DNA of 55,299 nucleotides from Pseudomonas viridiflava (lineage in GTDB: Bacteria > Pseudomonadota > Gammaproteobacteria > Pseudomonadales > Pseudomonadaceae), in the NCBI RefSeq assembly GCF_900580865.1, contig NZ_UTBZ01000099.1:142002-197300 (forward strand), in the 5' to 3' direction. Position numbers and translations under genes: made by a program. The notes under the pieces are model-generated. The model made no database searches, was not told the origin of the DNA, and saw nothing but the letters and a program-made list of their open reading frames with translations. Of the stretch, positions 46,557-55,073 are shown piece after piece. Position 1 is the first letter of the stretch; every line of letters begins with the position of its first letter.

Positions 46557-47325
46557 ATCGATGGATAACCCCGCCGTCTTGCTGGTGCTGCACGATGTAG
46601 CACCGTCGACGTGGGCGGATTATCAACCGTTTATCGAGGCGGTCGACGCATTGGGCAACGTGCCGATGACATGGTTGGTCGTACCCGACTTCCACCGGCA
46701 CAATACCCTCGACGACCACCCGGTATTTTGCCGACAGCTCGACGCACGCGTCGCCCGCGGTGATGAGCTGGCGTTACACGGTTACTTCCACGATGACCAG
46801 GAGCCCGGCCCAACGACTCCGCGCGACTGGTTCATGCGCCGCGTTTACACTCATGAAGGCGAGTTCTATGGTTTGTCCCGCGAAACTGCCCTCGCCCGCC
46901 TGCGCGCTGGCATCGATGTGTTTCAGCGCTACGACTGGCCGCTGCACGGCTTCGTCGCCCCGGCGTGGTTGATGAGCGACGGCACCCGTCAGGCCCTGCG
47001 CGAACTACCGCTGAGCTACACCAGCGATCCGCAGCATCTTTACCGTTTGCCGGATTTCACTGCGATCGATGCGCCGGGCCTGGTCTGGAGTGCACGCAGC
47101 GCCTGGCGTAGGCGAGTGTCGAAGATTGTCAGCGAGCAGCGTCAACAGCGTTGGCGTCAGGCGCCGGTGATTCGTCTAGGCTTGCATCCCGTGGACATGC
47201 GCCACGGTTTTTCTCGCGATTACTGGCTGCACACCCTCGAACGACTACTGAGCGAAGGACGCGTACCGATGACCAAAATGAACTGGCTCGCTCAACAGTG
47301 CGTTCAACTGGAACGCGTCGCATGA
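46549..47325 (+). CDS. DUF2334 polysaccharide-deacetylase-like protein
   Basis: The 258-residue protein has a NodB-like fold. The zinc site is intact: LHDVAP supplies Asp and LHGYFH supplies the two His of H-x3-H; GFVAPAW and LGLHPVDMRHG correspond to later motifs, with His and Pro in the last. So it is predicted to be a metal-dependent deacetylase, probably of a sugar or lipid-linked sugar; this is inferred. It overlaps the glycosyltransferase stop by eight bases and the next gene by four (ATGA), a strongly coupled unit. No signal peptide is visible. Confidence 0.85.
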   Translation: MAESMDNPAVLLVLHDVAPSTWADYQPFIEAVDALGNVPMTWLVVPDFHRHNTLDDHPVFCRQLDARVARGDELALHGYFHDDQEPGPTTPRDWFMRRVYTHEGEFYGLSRETALARLRAGIDVFQRYDWPLHGFVAPAWLMSDGTRQALRELPLSYTSDPQHLYRLPDFTAIDAPGLVWSARSAWRRRVSKIVSEQRQQRWRQAPVIRLGLHPVDMRHGFSRDYWLHTLERLLSEGRVPMTKMNWLAQQCVQLERVA

Positions 47326-48320
47326 GTCGCGGCATTCTCTTGCTGATCGGCCTGCTCGCGGCGGTGCTGATTCCGGTTGTGCTGGGTGGCGGCGAAACCT
47401 GGGCGCGGCTGCAGAGTTTTCCGTTGCACTGGCTGCTGATCATGTTCGGCATGATCCTGCTGTGCTGGGGCATCAATACCCTGCGTTTGCGCCTGTTGCT
47501 CGGTGATCAATGCGACCGCGTCACACCGCTGAAGAGTCTTGGCGTGGTCATGGCCGCTGAATTCGCCTATTGCGCGACACCCGGCGGCAGCGGCGGACCG
47601 CTGACGATCATGGCCCTGCTGGCCCGATCGGGCGTGCGTCCGGCGCGGGGCAGCGCAGTGTTCGCCATGGATCAACTGAGTGATTTACTGTTCTTTCTCT
47701 GTGCCCTCAGCGGGATTCTGATTTATGCGCTGTTTCAGCACCTCAGTGATCGGCTTGAATGGCTGCTGACGGTCAGCGCCGTGTCGCTGTTTGGCGGCCT
47801 GTTCAGTTGCGTTCTGGTCGCGCGTTATCACCGCGCCTTGATTCGCCTGAGCGGACGCTTGTTGGCGAGGATGAACGTCAAGGCCAGCACCCGGCGCCGC
47901 TGGGCGCGCAAGTTGCTGCATTTTCTCGCGGCGTTTACCGATACGTTGAAGTTGCCCTGGCAAACATTGATCAAAGTATTCGCCCTGACCTGTGCGCATT
48001 GGTTGCTGCGTTACAGCGTGCTGTACCTGGCGCTGCGTGGATTGGGCGCCGACTTGCAGTGGGCCTGGAGTTTTCTGGTGCAGATGCTCTCGCTGGGCGC
48101 TGGCCAGTTCAGTCTGTTGCCTGGTGGTGCGGGCGCGGCGGAACTGACGTCGGCAGCGTTGCTGGCGCCGATGGTGGGTAAATCCACCGCAGCGGCGGCG
48201 ATTCTGATTTGGCGGGTGGTGACGTATTACTTCTATCTCGTGGTCGGTGGCCCGGTGTTTCTGTTGATGTTGGGCCGGCCGCTGTTGAAGAAGCTAATGA
48301 ACGTCAGACAGGCTTCTTGA
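47322..48320 (+). CDS. Flippase-like membrane protein (LPG synthase TM / YbhN family)
   Basis: The 332-residue protein has about eight membrane helices and the family hallmarks TPGGSGGPLT (about 84-93) and LPGGAGAAELTSAAL (about 268-282), the paired P-G-G-x-G motifs of the PF03706 superfamily. Members include lysyl-phosphatidylglycerol flippase domains and AglD-like lipid transport proteins. Here there is no aminoacyl-transferase domain, so lysylation is unlikely; moving the product of the two preceding enzymes across the inner membrane is a reasonable but unproven role. Confidence 0.86.
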   Translation: MSRGILLLIGLLAAVLIPVVLGGGETWARLQSFPLHWLLIMFGMILLCWGINTLRLRLLLGDQCDRVTPLKSLGVVMAAEFAYCATPGGSGGPLTIMALLARSGVRPARGSAVFAMDQLSDLLFFLCALSGILIYALFQHLSDRLEWLLTVSAVSLFGGLFSCVLVARYHRALIRLSGRLLARMNVKASTRRRWARKLLHFLAAFTDTLKLPWQTLIKVFALTCAHWLLRYSVLYLALRGLGADLQWAWSFLVQMLSLGAGQFSLLPGGAGAAELTSAALLAPMVGKSTAAAAILIWRVVTYYFYLVVGGPVFLLMLGRPLLKKLMNVRQAS

Positions 48321-48483
48321 CGTCGTCCTGATGCTCTTGCTGGAGTTGTTCCCACAACTCGGCGGCGCCGGGAAACTCGGTGCCGTCCTCGGGACTCATG
48401 TCCTCCGGATCATATCGACTCAAACAACCCTCGCCCACAGTCGCCGGTGCTTTGGAAGTGGCTTTGTCCAGTGGATCACTCAT
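48304..48483 (-). CDS. Small acidic protein, function unknown
   Basis: A 59-residue product from ATG 48483, with GAGGA seven bases upstream. It is rich in Asp, Glu and Pro (YDPEDMSPEDGTEFPGA) and ends EHQDDVKKPV; no family is recognised. Its end overlaps the end of the flippase gene by 17 bases on the other strand. The good ribosome binding site and composition suggest a real gene rather than an accident, but this is modest evidence. Confidence 0.65.
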   Translation of the reverse strand: MSDPLDKATSKAPATVGEGCLSRYDPEDMSPEDGTEFPGAAELWEQLQQEHQDDVKKPV

Positions 48484-48507
48484 GAAGGTTTCCTCGGGGC
48501 TTGAACG

Positions 48508-48548
48508 AACAAGGGCCTGGACGATTGAACGCCCAGACCCTTGGTTTT
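48508..48548. terminator. Possible bidirectional terminator between the small protein and purU
   Basis: AAGGGCCTGGACG ... CGCCCAGACCCTT forms an imperfect stem followed by GGTTTTT on the plus strand. On the minus strand it lies 20 bases past the purU stop. Confidence 0.5.
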
Positions 48549-48568
48549 TCAAGCCTGTGTGAGTTCGA

Positions 48569-49417
48569 TCAGAACACCACAGTCTTGTTGCCGTGCACCA
48601 GCACGCGATCTTCGAGGTGATAACGCAGGCCACGAGCCAACACCATCTTCTCGACATCACGGCCGAAACGCACCATGTCTTCGATGCTGTCACTGTGGCT
48701 GACGCGGACCACGTCCTGCTCGATGATCGGACCTGCGTCCAGCTCTTCGGTCACATAGTGGCAAGTCGCGCCGATCAGCTTCACACCACGCAGCGACGCC
48801 TGGTGATACGGCTTGGCGCCGACGAACGACGGCAGGAAGCTGTGGTGAATGTTGATGACCTTGTGTGCGTATTCGCGGCACATGTCCGGCGGCAGAATTT
48901 GCATGTAACGCGCCAGCACCACCACTTCGGCGTCGTGCTGTTTGACCAGACGCGACACTTCGTCGAAGGCCGGTTGCTTGTCCTGCGGGTTCACCGGGAC
49001 GTGGTAGTAAGGAATGCCATGCCATTCGACCATGCTGCGCAGGTCGTCGTGGTTGGAAATCACACAAGAGATTTCGCAGTCCAGCTCATCGCTGTGCCAG
49101 CGGTGCAGCAGGTCAGCCAGGCAGTGGGATTCGCGGCTGGCCATCAGCACAACGCGCTTTTTCTGCTCGGTGTCGGTGATGCGCCAGTCCATCGAGAACT
49201 CTTCGGCGATCGGCGCAAACTTCTCGCGCAGAACTTCAATACCGAAAGGCAGCGAATCGGCACGAATTTCGTGACGCATGAAGAACCAGCCCACCTGATT
49301 GTCCGAGTGGTGGCTCGCTTCGGTGATCCAGCCGTTGTGGGCTGCCAGAAAATTACTGACTTTGGCAACAATGCCAACGCGGTCCGGGCAAGATATCACC
49401 AGCCGAAAAGTGCGCAT
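48569..49417 (-). CDS. purU: Formyltetrahydrofolate deformylase
   Basis: The 282-residue enzyme hydrolyses formyl-tetrahydrofolate to formate. An N-terminal ACT domain (about 1-85, MRTFRLVISCPDRVGIVAKV) precedes the formyltransferase-like catalytic domain with the active-site INIHHSFLPSF. ATG 49417 has GGAG ten bases upstream and the family start; the 12 codons before it are not used. It is next to mvaT, as at PA4314-PA4315. It connects one-carbon balance to the gcv genes elsewhere in the window, though not by location. Confidence 0.95.
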   Translation of the reverse strand: MRTFRLVISCPDRVGIVAKVSNFLAAHNGWITEASHHSDNQVGWFFMRHEIRADSLPFGIEVLREKFAPIAEEFSMDWRITDTEQKKRVVLMASRESHCLADLLHRWHSDELDCEISCVISNHDDLRSMVEWHGIPYYHVPVNPQDKQPAFDEVSRLVKQHDAEVVVLARYMQILPPDMCREYAHKVINIHHSFLPSFVGAKPYHQASLRGVKLIGATCHYVTEELDAGPIIEQDVVRVSHSDSIEDMVRFGRDVEKMVLARGLRYHLEDRVLVHGNKTVVF

Positions 49418-49676
49418 GAGGGGAAAACTCCAGAACTTCGCAAAGGCCGCCATTCTAGCGGCTGCGCAGGAAAACTGCAGTATCGATCAGCACGGCCCGC
49501 CGCGGGCCCGACGCTACAGCTTTCGATGGAGTAACCGTCAACGTGATGGTGATCCTGCGGCAGCGCTTGATCTGACAACTGTGAATATCTGTGATGACTG
49601 GATCACACTATTTAACTGAATATTCAATAGAACGCAGTTTCTCGTAACTAATTTAAATAAAAACTCCGGTTAAATG

Positions 49677-49705
49677 TTTACTTGATGAAACAGCCTGACT
49701 ATTAT
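49677..49705 (+). promoter_or_regulatory. Sigma-70 promoter of mvaT
   Basis: TTTACT and TATTAT with a 17-base spacer, about 48 bases before ATG 49753, in an AT-rich stretch (49605-49705) unlike the flanks. AT-rich DNA is bound by MvaT itself, so autoregulation is plausible. The rest of the 49418-49752 gap holds nothing recognised. Confidence 0.6.
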
Positions 49706-49752
49706 TGCGGCACTGTCCCCCTGCCATCCCGCACTCTACTAAGGTAGTAATC

Positions 49753-50130
49753 ATGTCCTTGATCAACGAATATCGCGCCACCGAAGAAGCTATCAAAGAG
49801 CTGCAAGCCCGTTTGAAGAACCTGTCCCAAGACGACAAGCTGCAAACCGAGCTGGAATTCGAAGGCAAACTGCGCACCCTGATGGGCGAATACTCCAAGT
49901 CGCTGCGTGACATCATCGCGCTGCTGGACCCGGAAGCAAAAACCAAAGCGCCACGTGGCGGCGCAGTAAAAACTACCGGCACCAAGCGTGCTCGCAAAGT
50001 TAAACAATACAAAAACCCGCACAACGGCGAAGTCATCGAAACCAAGGGTGGCAACCACAAAACCCTGAAAGAGTGGAAAGCCAAGTGGGGCGGTGACGTG
50101 GTTGAAGGCTGGGCTACCCTGCTGGGCTAA
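49753..50130 (+). CDS. mvaT: MvaT, H-NS-like global silencer
   Basis: The 125-residue protein has an N-terminal coiled coil for dimer and multimer formation (about 1-60, starting MSLINEYRATEEAIKELQARL) and a C-terminal AT-rich-DNA-binding domain (about 75-125) with the RARKVKQYKNPHNGE AT-hook-like loop and GGNHKTLKEWKAKWG. It silences foreign and many accessory genes in Pseudomonas, with paralogue MvaU elsewhere. ATG 49753 follows AAGGTAGTAATC. It matches PA4315 by order. Confidence 0.96.
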   Translation: MSLINEYRATEEAIKELQARLKNLSQDDKLQTELEFEGKLRTLMGEYSKSLRDIIALLDPEAKTKAPRGGAVKTTGTKRARKVKQYKNPHNGEVIETKGGNHKTLKEWKAKWGGDVVEGWATLLG

Positions 50131-50166
50131 GCCGCAACGCCTTCGCAGAGCGATCCGCGAAAAAAC

Positions 50167-50194
50167 AAACGCCAGCGAATGCTGGCGTTTTTTT
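50167..50194 (+). terminator. Terminator of mvaT (also usable by sbcB)
   Basis: AAACGCCAGC-GAAT-GCTGGCGTTT stem followed by TTTT, with an A-rich lead on the left, between converging genes. Confidence 0.93.
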
Positions 50195-50227
50195 ATGCCC
50201 GGCATTTAAGCCCGGTCATGTTCGATT

Positions 50228-51658
50228 TCAAAGATTCAAACGTTTGCGCAATGCCTGGACATAATTCTGCCATTCATTGAGCACTTCACTCTGCATCGGC
50301 GTGGCATTAAGCGACCATTGCTCGGCCGCCTCGGTAAAAGATTGCAAGGTATTGGGTGCACCACATTCAGGCGCGGACAAGCGCTGCTGACAAAATATTC
50401 TCCAGCGCTCTTGCTCTTCGAAATTCAACGTCTCGGGAAAGTTACGTGCGCGATATCGAAAGAGTAATTCGGGCAGACGTTCGTCATCGAAAGGCCATTG
50501 CTCTTGCGCTAGTTGTGCCGGGTCAGCGCTCCTCACTTGCTCACATAGACGCCGGTCGCGGTCACCGATAAATCCGTCGTACAACTGTTGTTCCGGATCC
50601 TCGCTCGGAATGAAATCTTCGCTGACATAAATCTCTGCAACTTTATCTTTCCAAACTTGCTGTGCGTCAGTTAGCCGCAGTGCTCGCTGTTGATACAGCG
50701 CCATGTCCAGCCCCAGACGTTGCTGATCCTGCGCGCGCAAAACCGCAAGCGGCGCCACCACCGGGCAACGGTTGATGTGAATCAGCTTGAGCGGCACCGG
50801 CAATTCGCCTTCGAGCAAATCATCGCGACGCGTGTACAAACGCTGGCGCAGGGTTTGCGCGTCCAGATCGAGCAACCCCTGCGGATCGAGGTGCAGGTCG
50901 CAGACGATCAGGGCATTACGGTTTTTCGGGTGCCAGGCCAGTGGCAGCACCACACCGACATAACTGCGCGCTGCCGAGAAACGCCCCGAGACATGCACCA
51001 TGGGTTGCAACAGACGAATCTGATCCATGACTTTTTGCTTGCTGCGCAACTGGAACAGCCAGTCATACAGTTTTGGCTGTTTCTCGCGGATCAACCGCGC
51101 CAATGCGATGGTCGCGCGTACGTCTGACAACGCTTCGTGGGCATGCCCATGATCGATGTGGTTGGCGGCGGTCAGGCGTTCGAGCTTGAGCGTCACCCGA
51201 CCTTCGTCATCGGTGGGCCAGACCAGGCCGTCGGGCCGCAGCGCATAAGCGGCGCGCACCACATCAATCAGATCCCAGCGACTGTTGCCGCCCTGCCATT
51301 CCCGGGCGTAAGGATCGAAGAAATTGCGATACAGACTGTAGCGGGTCATCTCGTCGTCGAAGCGCAGCGTGTTGTAACCGGCGCCACAGGTGCCCGGAGC
51401 CGCGAGTTGGGCATGTACGCGAGTCATGAAATCAGCTTCGCTCAAACCCTTTTCGGCGAGCTGGCTCGGGGTGATACCGGTGATCGCGCAAGCCGCCGGA
51501 TGCGGCAGGATGTCTTCACTGGGCTGGCAAAAGAGGTTGACCGGTTCGTCGATTTCGTTGAGCGCATGGTCGGTGCGAATCCCGGCCACCTGCAACGGGC
51601 GGTCGTTACGCGGATTGATGCCAGTGGTTTCGTAGTCGTACCAGAAGATTGAAGTCAC
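50228..51658 (-). CDS. sbcB: Exodeoxyribonuclease I
   Basis: The 476-residue enzyme degrades single-stranded DNA from the 3' end. WYDYETTG (about 6-13) holds the first DEDD catalytic residues and HAHEALSDVRATIALARL the last ones; the SH3-like and C-terminal domains complete the usual length of about 475. It starts with GTG 51658, with AGGAAC upstream. It matches PA4316, next to mvaT. Confidence 0.96.
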   Translation of the reverse strand: MTSIFWYDYETTGINPRNDRPLQVAGIRTDHALNEIDEPVNLFCQPSEDILPHPAACAITGITPSQLAEKGLSEADFMTRVHAQLAAPGTCGAGYNTLRFDDEMTRYSLYRNFFDPYAREWQGGNSRWDLIDVVRAAYALRPDGLVWPTDDEGRVTLKLERLTAANHIDHGHAHEALSDVRATIALARLIREKQPKLYDWLFQLRSKQKVMDQIRLLQPMVHVSGRFSAARSYVGVVLPLAWHPKNRNALIVCDLHLDPQGLLDLDAQTLRQRLYTRRDDLLEGELPVPLKLIHINRCPVVAPLAVLRAQDQQRLGLDMALYQQRALRLTDAQQVWKDKVAEIYVSEDFIPSEDPEQQLYDGFIGDRDRRLCEQVRSADPAQLAQEQWPFDDERLPELLFRYRARNFPETLNFEEQERWRIFCQQRLSAPECGAPNTLQSFTEAAEQWSLNATPMQSEVLNEWQNYVQALRKRLNL

Positions 51659-51839
51659 GGGCGGTTCCTGAACTGAAGATCGGCAAAGTCTAGGCGCTCG
51701 ACCGCGCTCGCGGCCAGCCTCGCGTCATTCAAACACTTCGCGCTTAACGATGTGCAATACATAGTTATGTCGTTTTCCCCCGAGAGGCTGCTAGCATCGG
51801 CCTCACTTGCACCCCGAACAGGCGAACATCAGGTAGCCC

Positions 51840-52565
51840 ATGCTCGAGCCCACAGCACCGCCAAGGAAAGCACCGCTGGCCCCGCCGCTGGATACGCGGC
51901 ATCAGGTCGAGACGCCGGAAGGCATCGACCTGCCGTTGCGGCCGGCCGGGCTGATGGTGCGTGCCGTGGCCTTCGCGATCGATCTGGCCATCCGCGGCGT
52001 GATCATGGGTACGCTGTTCATCGCCCTGGCATTTCTCGGCAAGCTCGGCATCGGTCTGGGTTCGCTGCTGCTGTTTGCGATCAGTTGGTGGTACATGGTG
52101 CTGTTCGAAGTGCTGCGTCAGGGCCGCTCGCCGGGTAAACAGTGGATGGGCCTGCGCGTGGTACACGACGACGGCACACCGATCGGCTGGTCGGCCTCGC
52201 TGCTGCGCAATCTGCTGCGTTTTGTTGATCTGCTGCCTTTCGGCTACTTTCTCGGCACCCTCAGTTGCCTGCAACACCCGACCTTCAAACGCCTCGGCGA
52301 CATCGCCGCCGGCACCCTGGTGGTCTACAACGAGCGCCCGCTGACTCGCCCGCAACTGCCTGAAGCCGAACCCCGGCGTTCGCCCGTCCCCCTGACGCTC
52401 GCGGAACAACGCGCCGTGCTGGGTTTTGCCGAGCGCCAAGGTGAGTTATCGCCAGCGCGGGTCAATGAACTGGCAGCACTGCTCGCCCAGCCTCTGCATA
52501 TTTCCGCGCACAAAGCTGTCGTTGAACTCAACGGCATCGCCCGTGGTTTGTTGGGCCCGACATGA
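51840..52565 (+). CDS. RDD-family membrane protein
   Basis: The 241-residue protein has an RDD domain (about 30-170): GLMVRAVAFAIDLAIRGVIMG with the R and D of the family, about three helices and GRSPGKQWMGLRVVHDDG. The tail (about 175-241) is a soluble region. Unlike the single RDD gene at 9861, this copy is first in a coupled row of four genes (RDD, SpoIIM, DUF4129, DUF4350), the order seen at about PA4318-PA4321. Function unknown. The upstream region 51659-51839 holds nothing recognised. Confidence 0.85.
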   Translation: MLEPTAPPRKAPLAPPLDTRHQVETPEGIDLPLRPAGLMVRAVAFAIDLAIRGVIMGTLFIALAFLGKLGIGLGSLLLFAISWWYMVLFEVLRQGRSPGKQWMGLRVVHDDGTPIGWSASLLRNLLRFVDLLPFGYFLGTLSCLQHPTFKRLGDIAAGTLVVYNERPLTRPQLPEAEPRRSPVPLTLAEQRAVLGFAERQGELSPARVNELAALLAQPLHISAHKAVVELNGIARGLLGPT

Positions 52566-53539
52566 AGCAAAGCCTTTTCGAAATGCGGCACAAGGCCGAA
52601 TGGGAGCGTTTTTCGCTGGCCCTCGAACGCCTTGAGCGTGGCAAAGACACCTCGCAAGTCGCCGGTTTCCCCAAGGCATACCGACGGCTTTGCCAACATC
52701 TGGCACTGGCCCAGGAACGCGGCTACAGCAGTTTCCTCATTGATTCGCTGCAACAACAAGTGCTGCGCGGGCATCAACAGCTATACCGTCACCGCAGTCG
52801 GCTCGGCGCCAGTCTGCTGAGTTTCATCCTCGCCGACTTCCCCAGACTGGTGCGCGCCGAATGGCCTTTTGTGCTGGTCGCCAGCCTGCTGTTCTTCGGC
52901 AGCCTGATCGGCATCGGCGTGTTGGTGTATGTGTTTCCCGAACTGGTTTACAACCTGATCCCCGCTGATCAGGTGCGCGAGATGCAAGGCATGTACGACC
53001 CGGTCGCCGGCCACCTCGGGCGCCCCGCCGAGCGCGCGGCCAGCGAAGACTGGGTGATGTTCGGTTACTACGTGATGCACAACATCGGGATTGCCTTTCA
53101 GACCTTCGCCAGCGGCTTGTTGCTGGGCGTGGGCAGTGCGTTCTTTCTGTTCTACAACGGCATGGTCATCGGCGCGGTCGCCGGGCACCTCAGCGAGATC
53201 GGTTTCGGCCAGACCTTCTGGTCATTTGTCATCGCCCATGGTGCCTTTGAACTCACTGCCATTGCCTTCGCCGGAGCAGCCGGCCTGGAACTCGGCTGGG
53301 CCTTGATCGCGCCCGGACGGCTGACTCGTAGCGAAGCGCTGAAACGGGCGGCGCGCAAAAGCGTATTGCTGGTGTGCGGCGTGATGCTGTTCCTGTTGAT
53401 TGCCGCGTTTATCGAAGCCTATTGGTCATCGAAAACCAGCGTCACGCCACTGACCAAATATCTGGTCGGCGCCGGGCTCTGGGTCTTGGTCGCAGTCTAT
53501 CTGTTGTTCGCCGGACGGTCCCGCCATGCGCCTGAGTGA
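52562..53539 (+). CDS. SpoIIM-family membrane protein
   Basis: The 325-residue protein resembles the stage II sporulation protein M family, with about five membrane helices and the segment FGYYVMHNIGIAFQTFASGLLLGVG followed by AHGAFELTAIAFAGAAGLELGWALIAPG (pieces at about 160-250). SpoIIM works with SpoIID/P in spore-forming bacteria, but Pseudomonas does not sporulate, so the role here is other and unknown. Its ATG overlaps the RDD stop in ATGA. Confidence 0.86.
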   Translation: MKQSLFEMRHKAEWERFSLALERLERGKDTSQVAGFPKAYRRLCQHLALAQERGYSSFLIDSLQQQVLRGHQQLYRHRSRLGASLLSFILADFPRLVRAEWPFVLVASLLFFGSLIGIGVLVYVFPELVYNLIPADQVREMQGMYDPVAGHLGRPAERAASEDWVMFGYYVMHNIGIAFQTFASGLLLGVGSAFFLFYNGMVIGAVAGHLSEIGFGQTFWSFVIAHGAFELTAIAFAGAAGLELGWALIAPGRLTRSEALKRAARKSVLLVCGVMLFLLIAAFIEAYWSSKTSVTPLTKYLVGAGLWVLVAVYLLFAGRSRHAPE

Positions 53540-55073
53540 CGCCACCGTGGTAATCCGTCCGCGCACAACCTGGGAAGCCATGGACCTCGGCGTGCTGATG
53601 AGCCAGCAACATCGGCGCCTGCTGATGACCAGTTGGGCGATCGTCACACTGCCGTTGTTCGCCCTGCTCAGCCTGCTGCTGTGGGATTCGCCGTCGCTGG
53701 CGGTATTTATCTTCTGGTGGCTGAAACCGGCGTACGAACGCCTGCCGCTGTACATCCTGTCGAAAGCGCTGTTTGGCGAAATACCGACACTCAAGCAAGC
53801 CTTGCGCGAATGGCCGCGCCTGCTCAAACCGCAACTGCTGGCCAGCCTGACCTGGCGCCGCCTGAGTTTCAGCCGCAGTTTTCTGCTGCCAGTGGTGCAA
53901 CTCGAAGGCCTCGACAGTAGCGCCCGACAACAACGTCTGCAGGTGCTGCTGCAACGCAATGCGGGCGCCGCGCAGTGGCTGACCATCATCGGCGTGCATC
54001 TGGAAACCGCGCTATGGATCGGTCTGATGGTGCTGTTCTATATGCTGTTGCCGCAGCAAATCGAAACGGATTGGGACTGGCAGTCGCTGATTCTCGCGAC
54101 GGATAACCAGTGGCGTTGGCTCGAACACCTGACCAATGCGTTCTATGCGCTGGTGCTGGTGGTGTGGGAGCCGATCTACGTCGCCTGCGGCTTCAGCCTT
54201 TATCTGAACCGGCGCACACAACTGGAAGCGTGGGACATCGAACTGGTGTTCCGCCGCTTGCGCCAGCGTCTGAACAACGCTGTGTTGGGACTGCTGCTAG
54301 CGGTCTGTCTGGTGCTGCCAAATGTGCCTCCGGTTTTGGCGGCCGAGCCTGATGACAGTCCGCAGGCACCGCGCTTGTTGAATCAACCACTCACCAGCCA
54401 GGCCTCACGGGACAGCATCAAGGCATTGCTTGAACAGCCGCCGTTCAAGAACAAGGAAGTCGTCACCCGCTATCGCTTTGGCGACGACCCGGCGAAACCT
54501 GCCGAAGCGCAGAAGCCGGGTGAAGCGCCACAGTGGCTGAAAACCTTGCTGGGCTGGCTCGACGGGCAACACTTGAATGGACTGGCGAAGATCATAGAAG
54601 TGCTGTTGTGGGGCACAGTCATTGCTGCGCTGGGCTGGCTGATCTGGCGTTATCGCGAGTTTCTCCAGGCCTTCGTCAGCCGCCGCCCCAGACTGCCTTC
54701 CATACCGAAACGCGCGGTGCCGCAGCAGGCCTTCGGTCTGGATTTGCACCGCGACACCTTGCCTGACGACATCGCCGCACATGCCGAACAACTGTGGCAA
54801 AGCCAGCCCCGTGCAGCGTTGGGCCTGCTCTATCGAGGGTTGCTCAGCCATCTGCTCCACGACTTCGATCTGAGCCTGAAACCCGCCGATACTGAACTTC
54901 AGGTACTGGCACACGTGGAGCAATTGCAGCGCCCCGAACTGCTCGCCTTCAGCCGTAGCCTGACCATCCACTGGCAGAACATGGCCTACGGGCATCGCGT
55001 ACCGGCGGCGCTGCTGCAACAGGAATTGTGTGATGGCTGGCGTGCCTTGTTCGGCCCCGGAGCCGCCCGTTGA
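53526..55073 (+). CDS. DUF4129 membrane protein
   Basis: The 515-residue protein has several membrane helices in the N-terminal half (about 36-60, 160-178, 205-225, 255-275), a Pro-rich periplasmic or loop region (about 275-345) and a helix near 360-380, then a soluble DUF4129 domain (about 400-500) with LWQSQPRAALGLLYRGLL. DUF4129 is often found at the end of transglutaminase-like proteins near MoxR/DUF58 genes. It overlaps the SpoIIM gene by 14 bases and the next gene by four. Confidence 0.85.
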   Translation: MRLSDATVVIRPRTTWEAMDLGVLMSQQHRRLLMTSWAIVTLPLFALLSLLLWDSPSLAVFIFWWLKPAYERLPLYILSKALFGEIPTLKQALREWPRLLKPQLLASLTWRRLSFSRSFLLPVVQLEGLDSSARQQRLQVLLQRNAGAAQWLTIIGVHLETALWIGLMVLFYMLLPQQIETDWDWQSLILATDNQWRWLEHLTNAFYALVLVVWEPIYVACGFSLYLNRRTQLEAWDIELVFRRLRQRLNNAVLGLLLAVCLVLPNVPPVLAAEPDDSPQAPRLLNQPLTSQASRDSIKALLEQPPFKNKEVVTRYRFGDDPAKPAEAQKPGEAPQWLKTLLGWLDGQHLNGLAKIIEVLLWGTVIAALGWLIWRYREFLQAFVSRRPRLPSIPKRAVPQQAFGLDLHRDTLPDDIAAHAEQLWQSQPRAALGLLYRGLLSHLLHDFDLSLKPADTELQVLAHVEQLQRPELLAFSRSLTIHWQNMAYGHRVPAALLQQELCDGWRALFGPGAAR

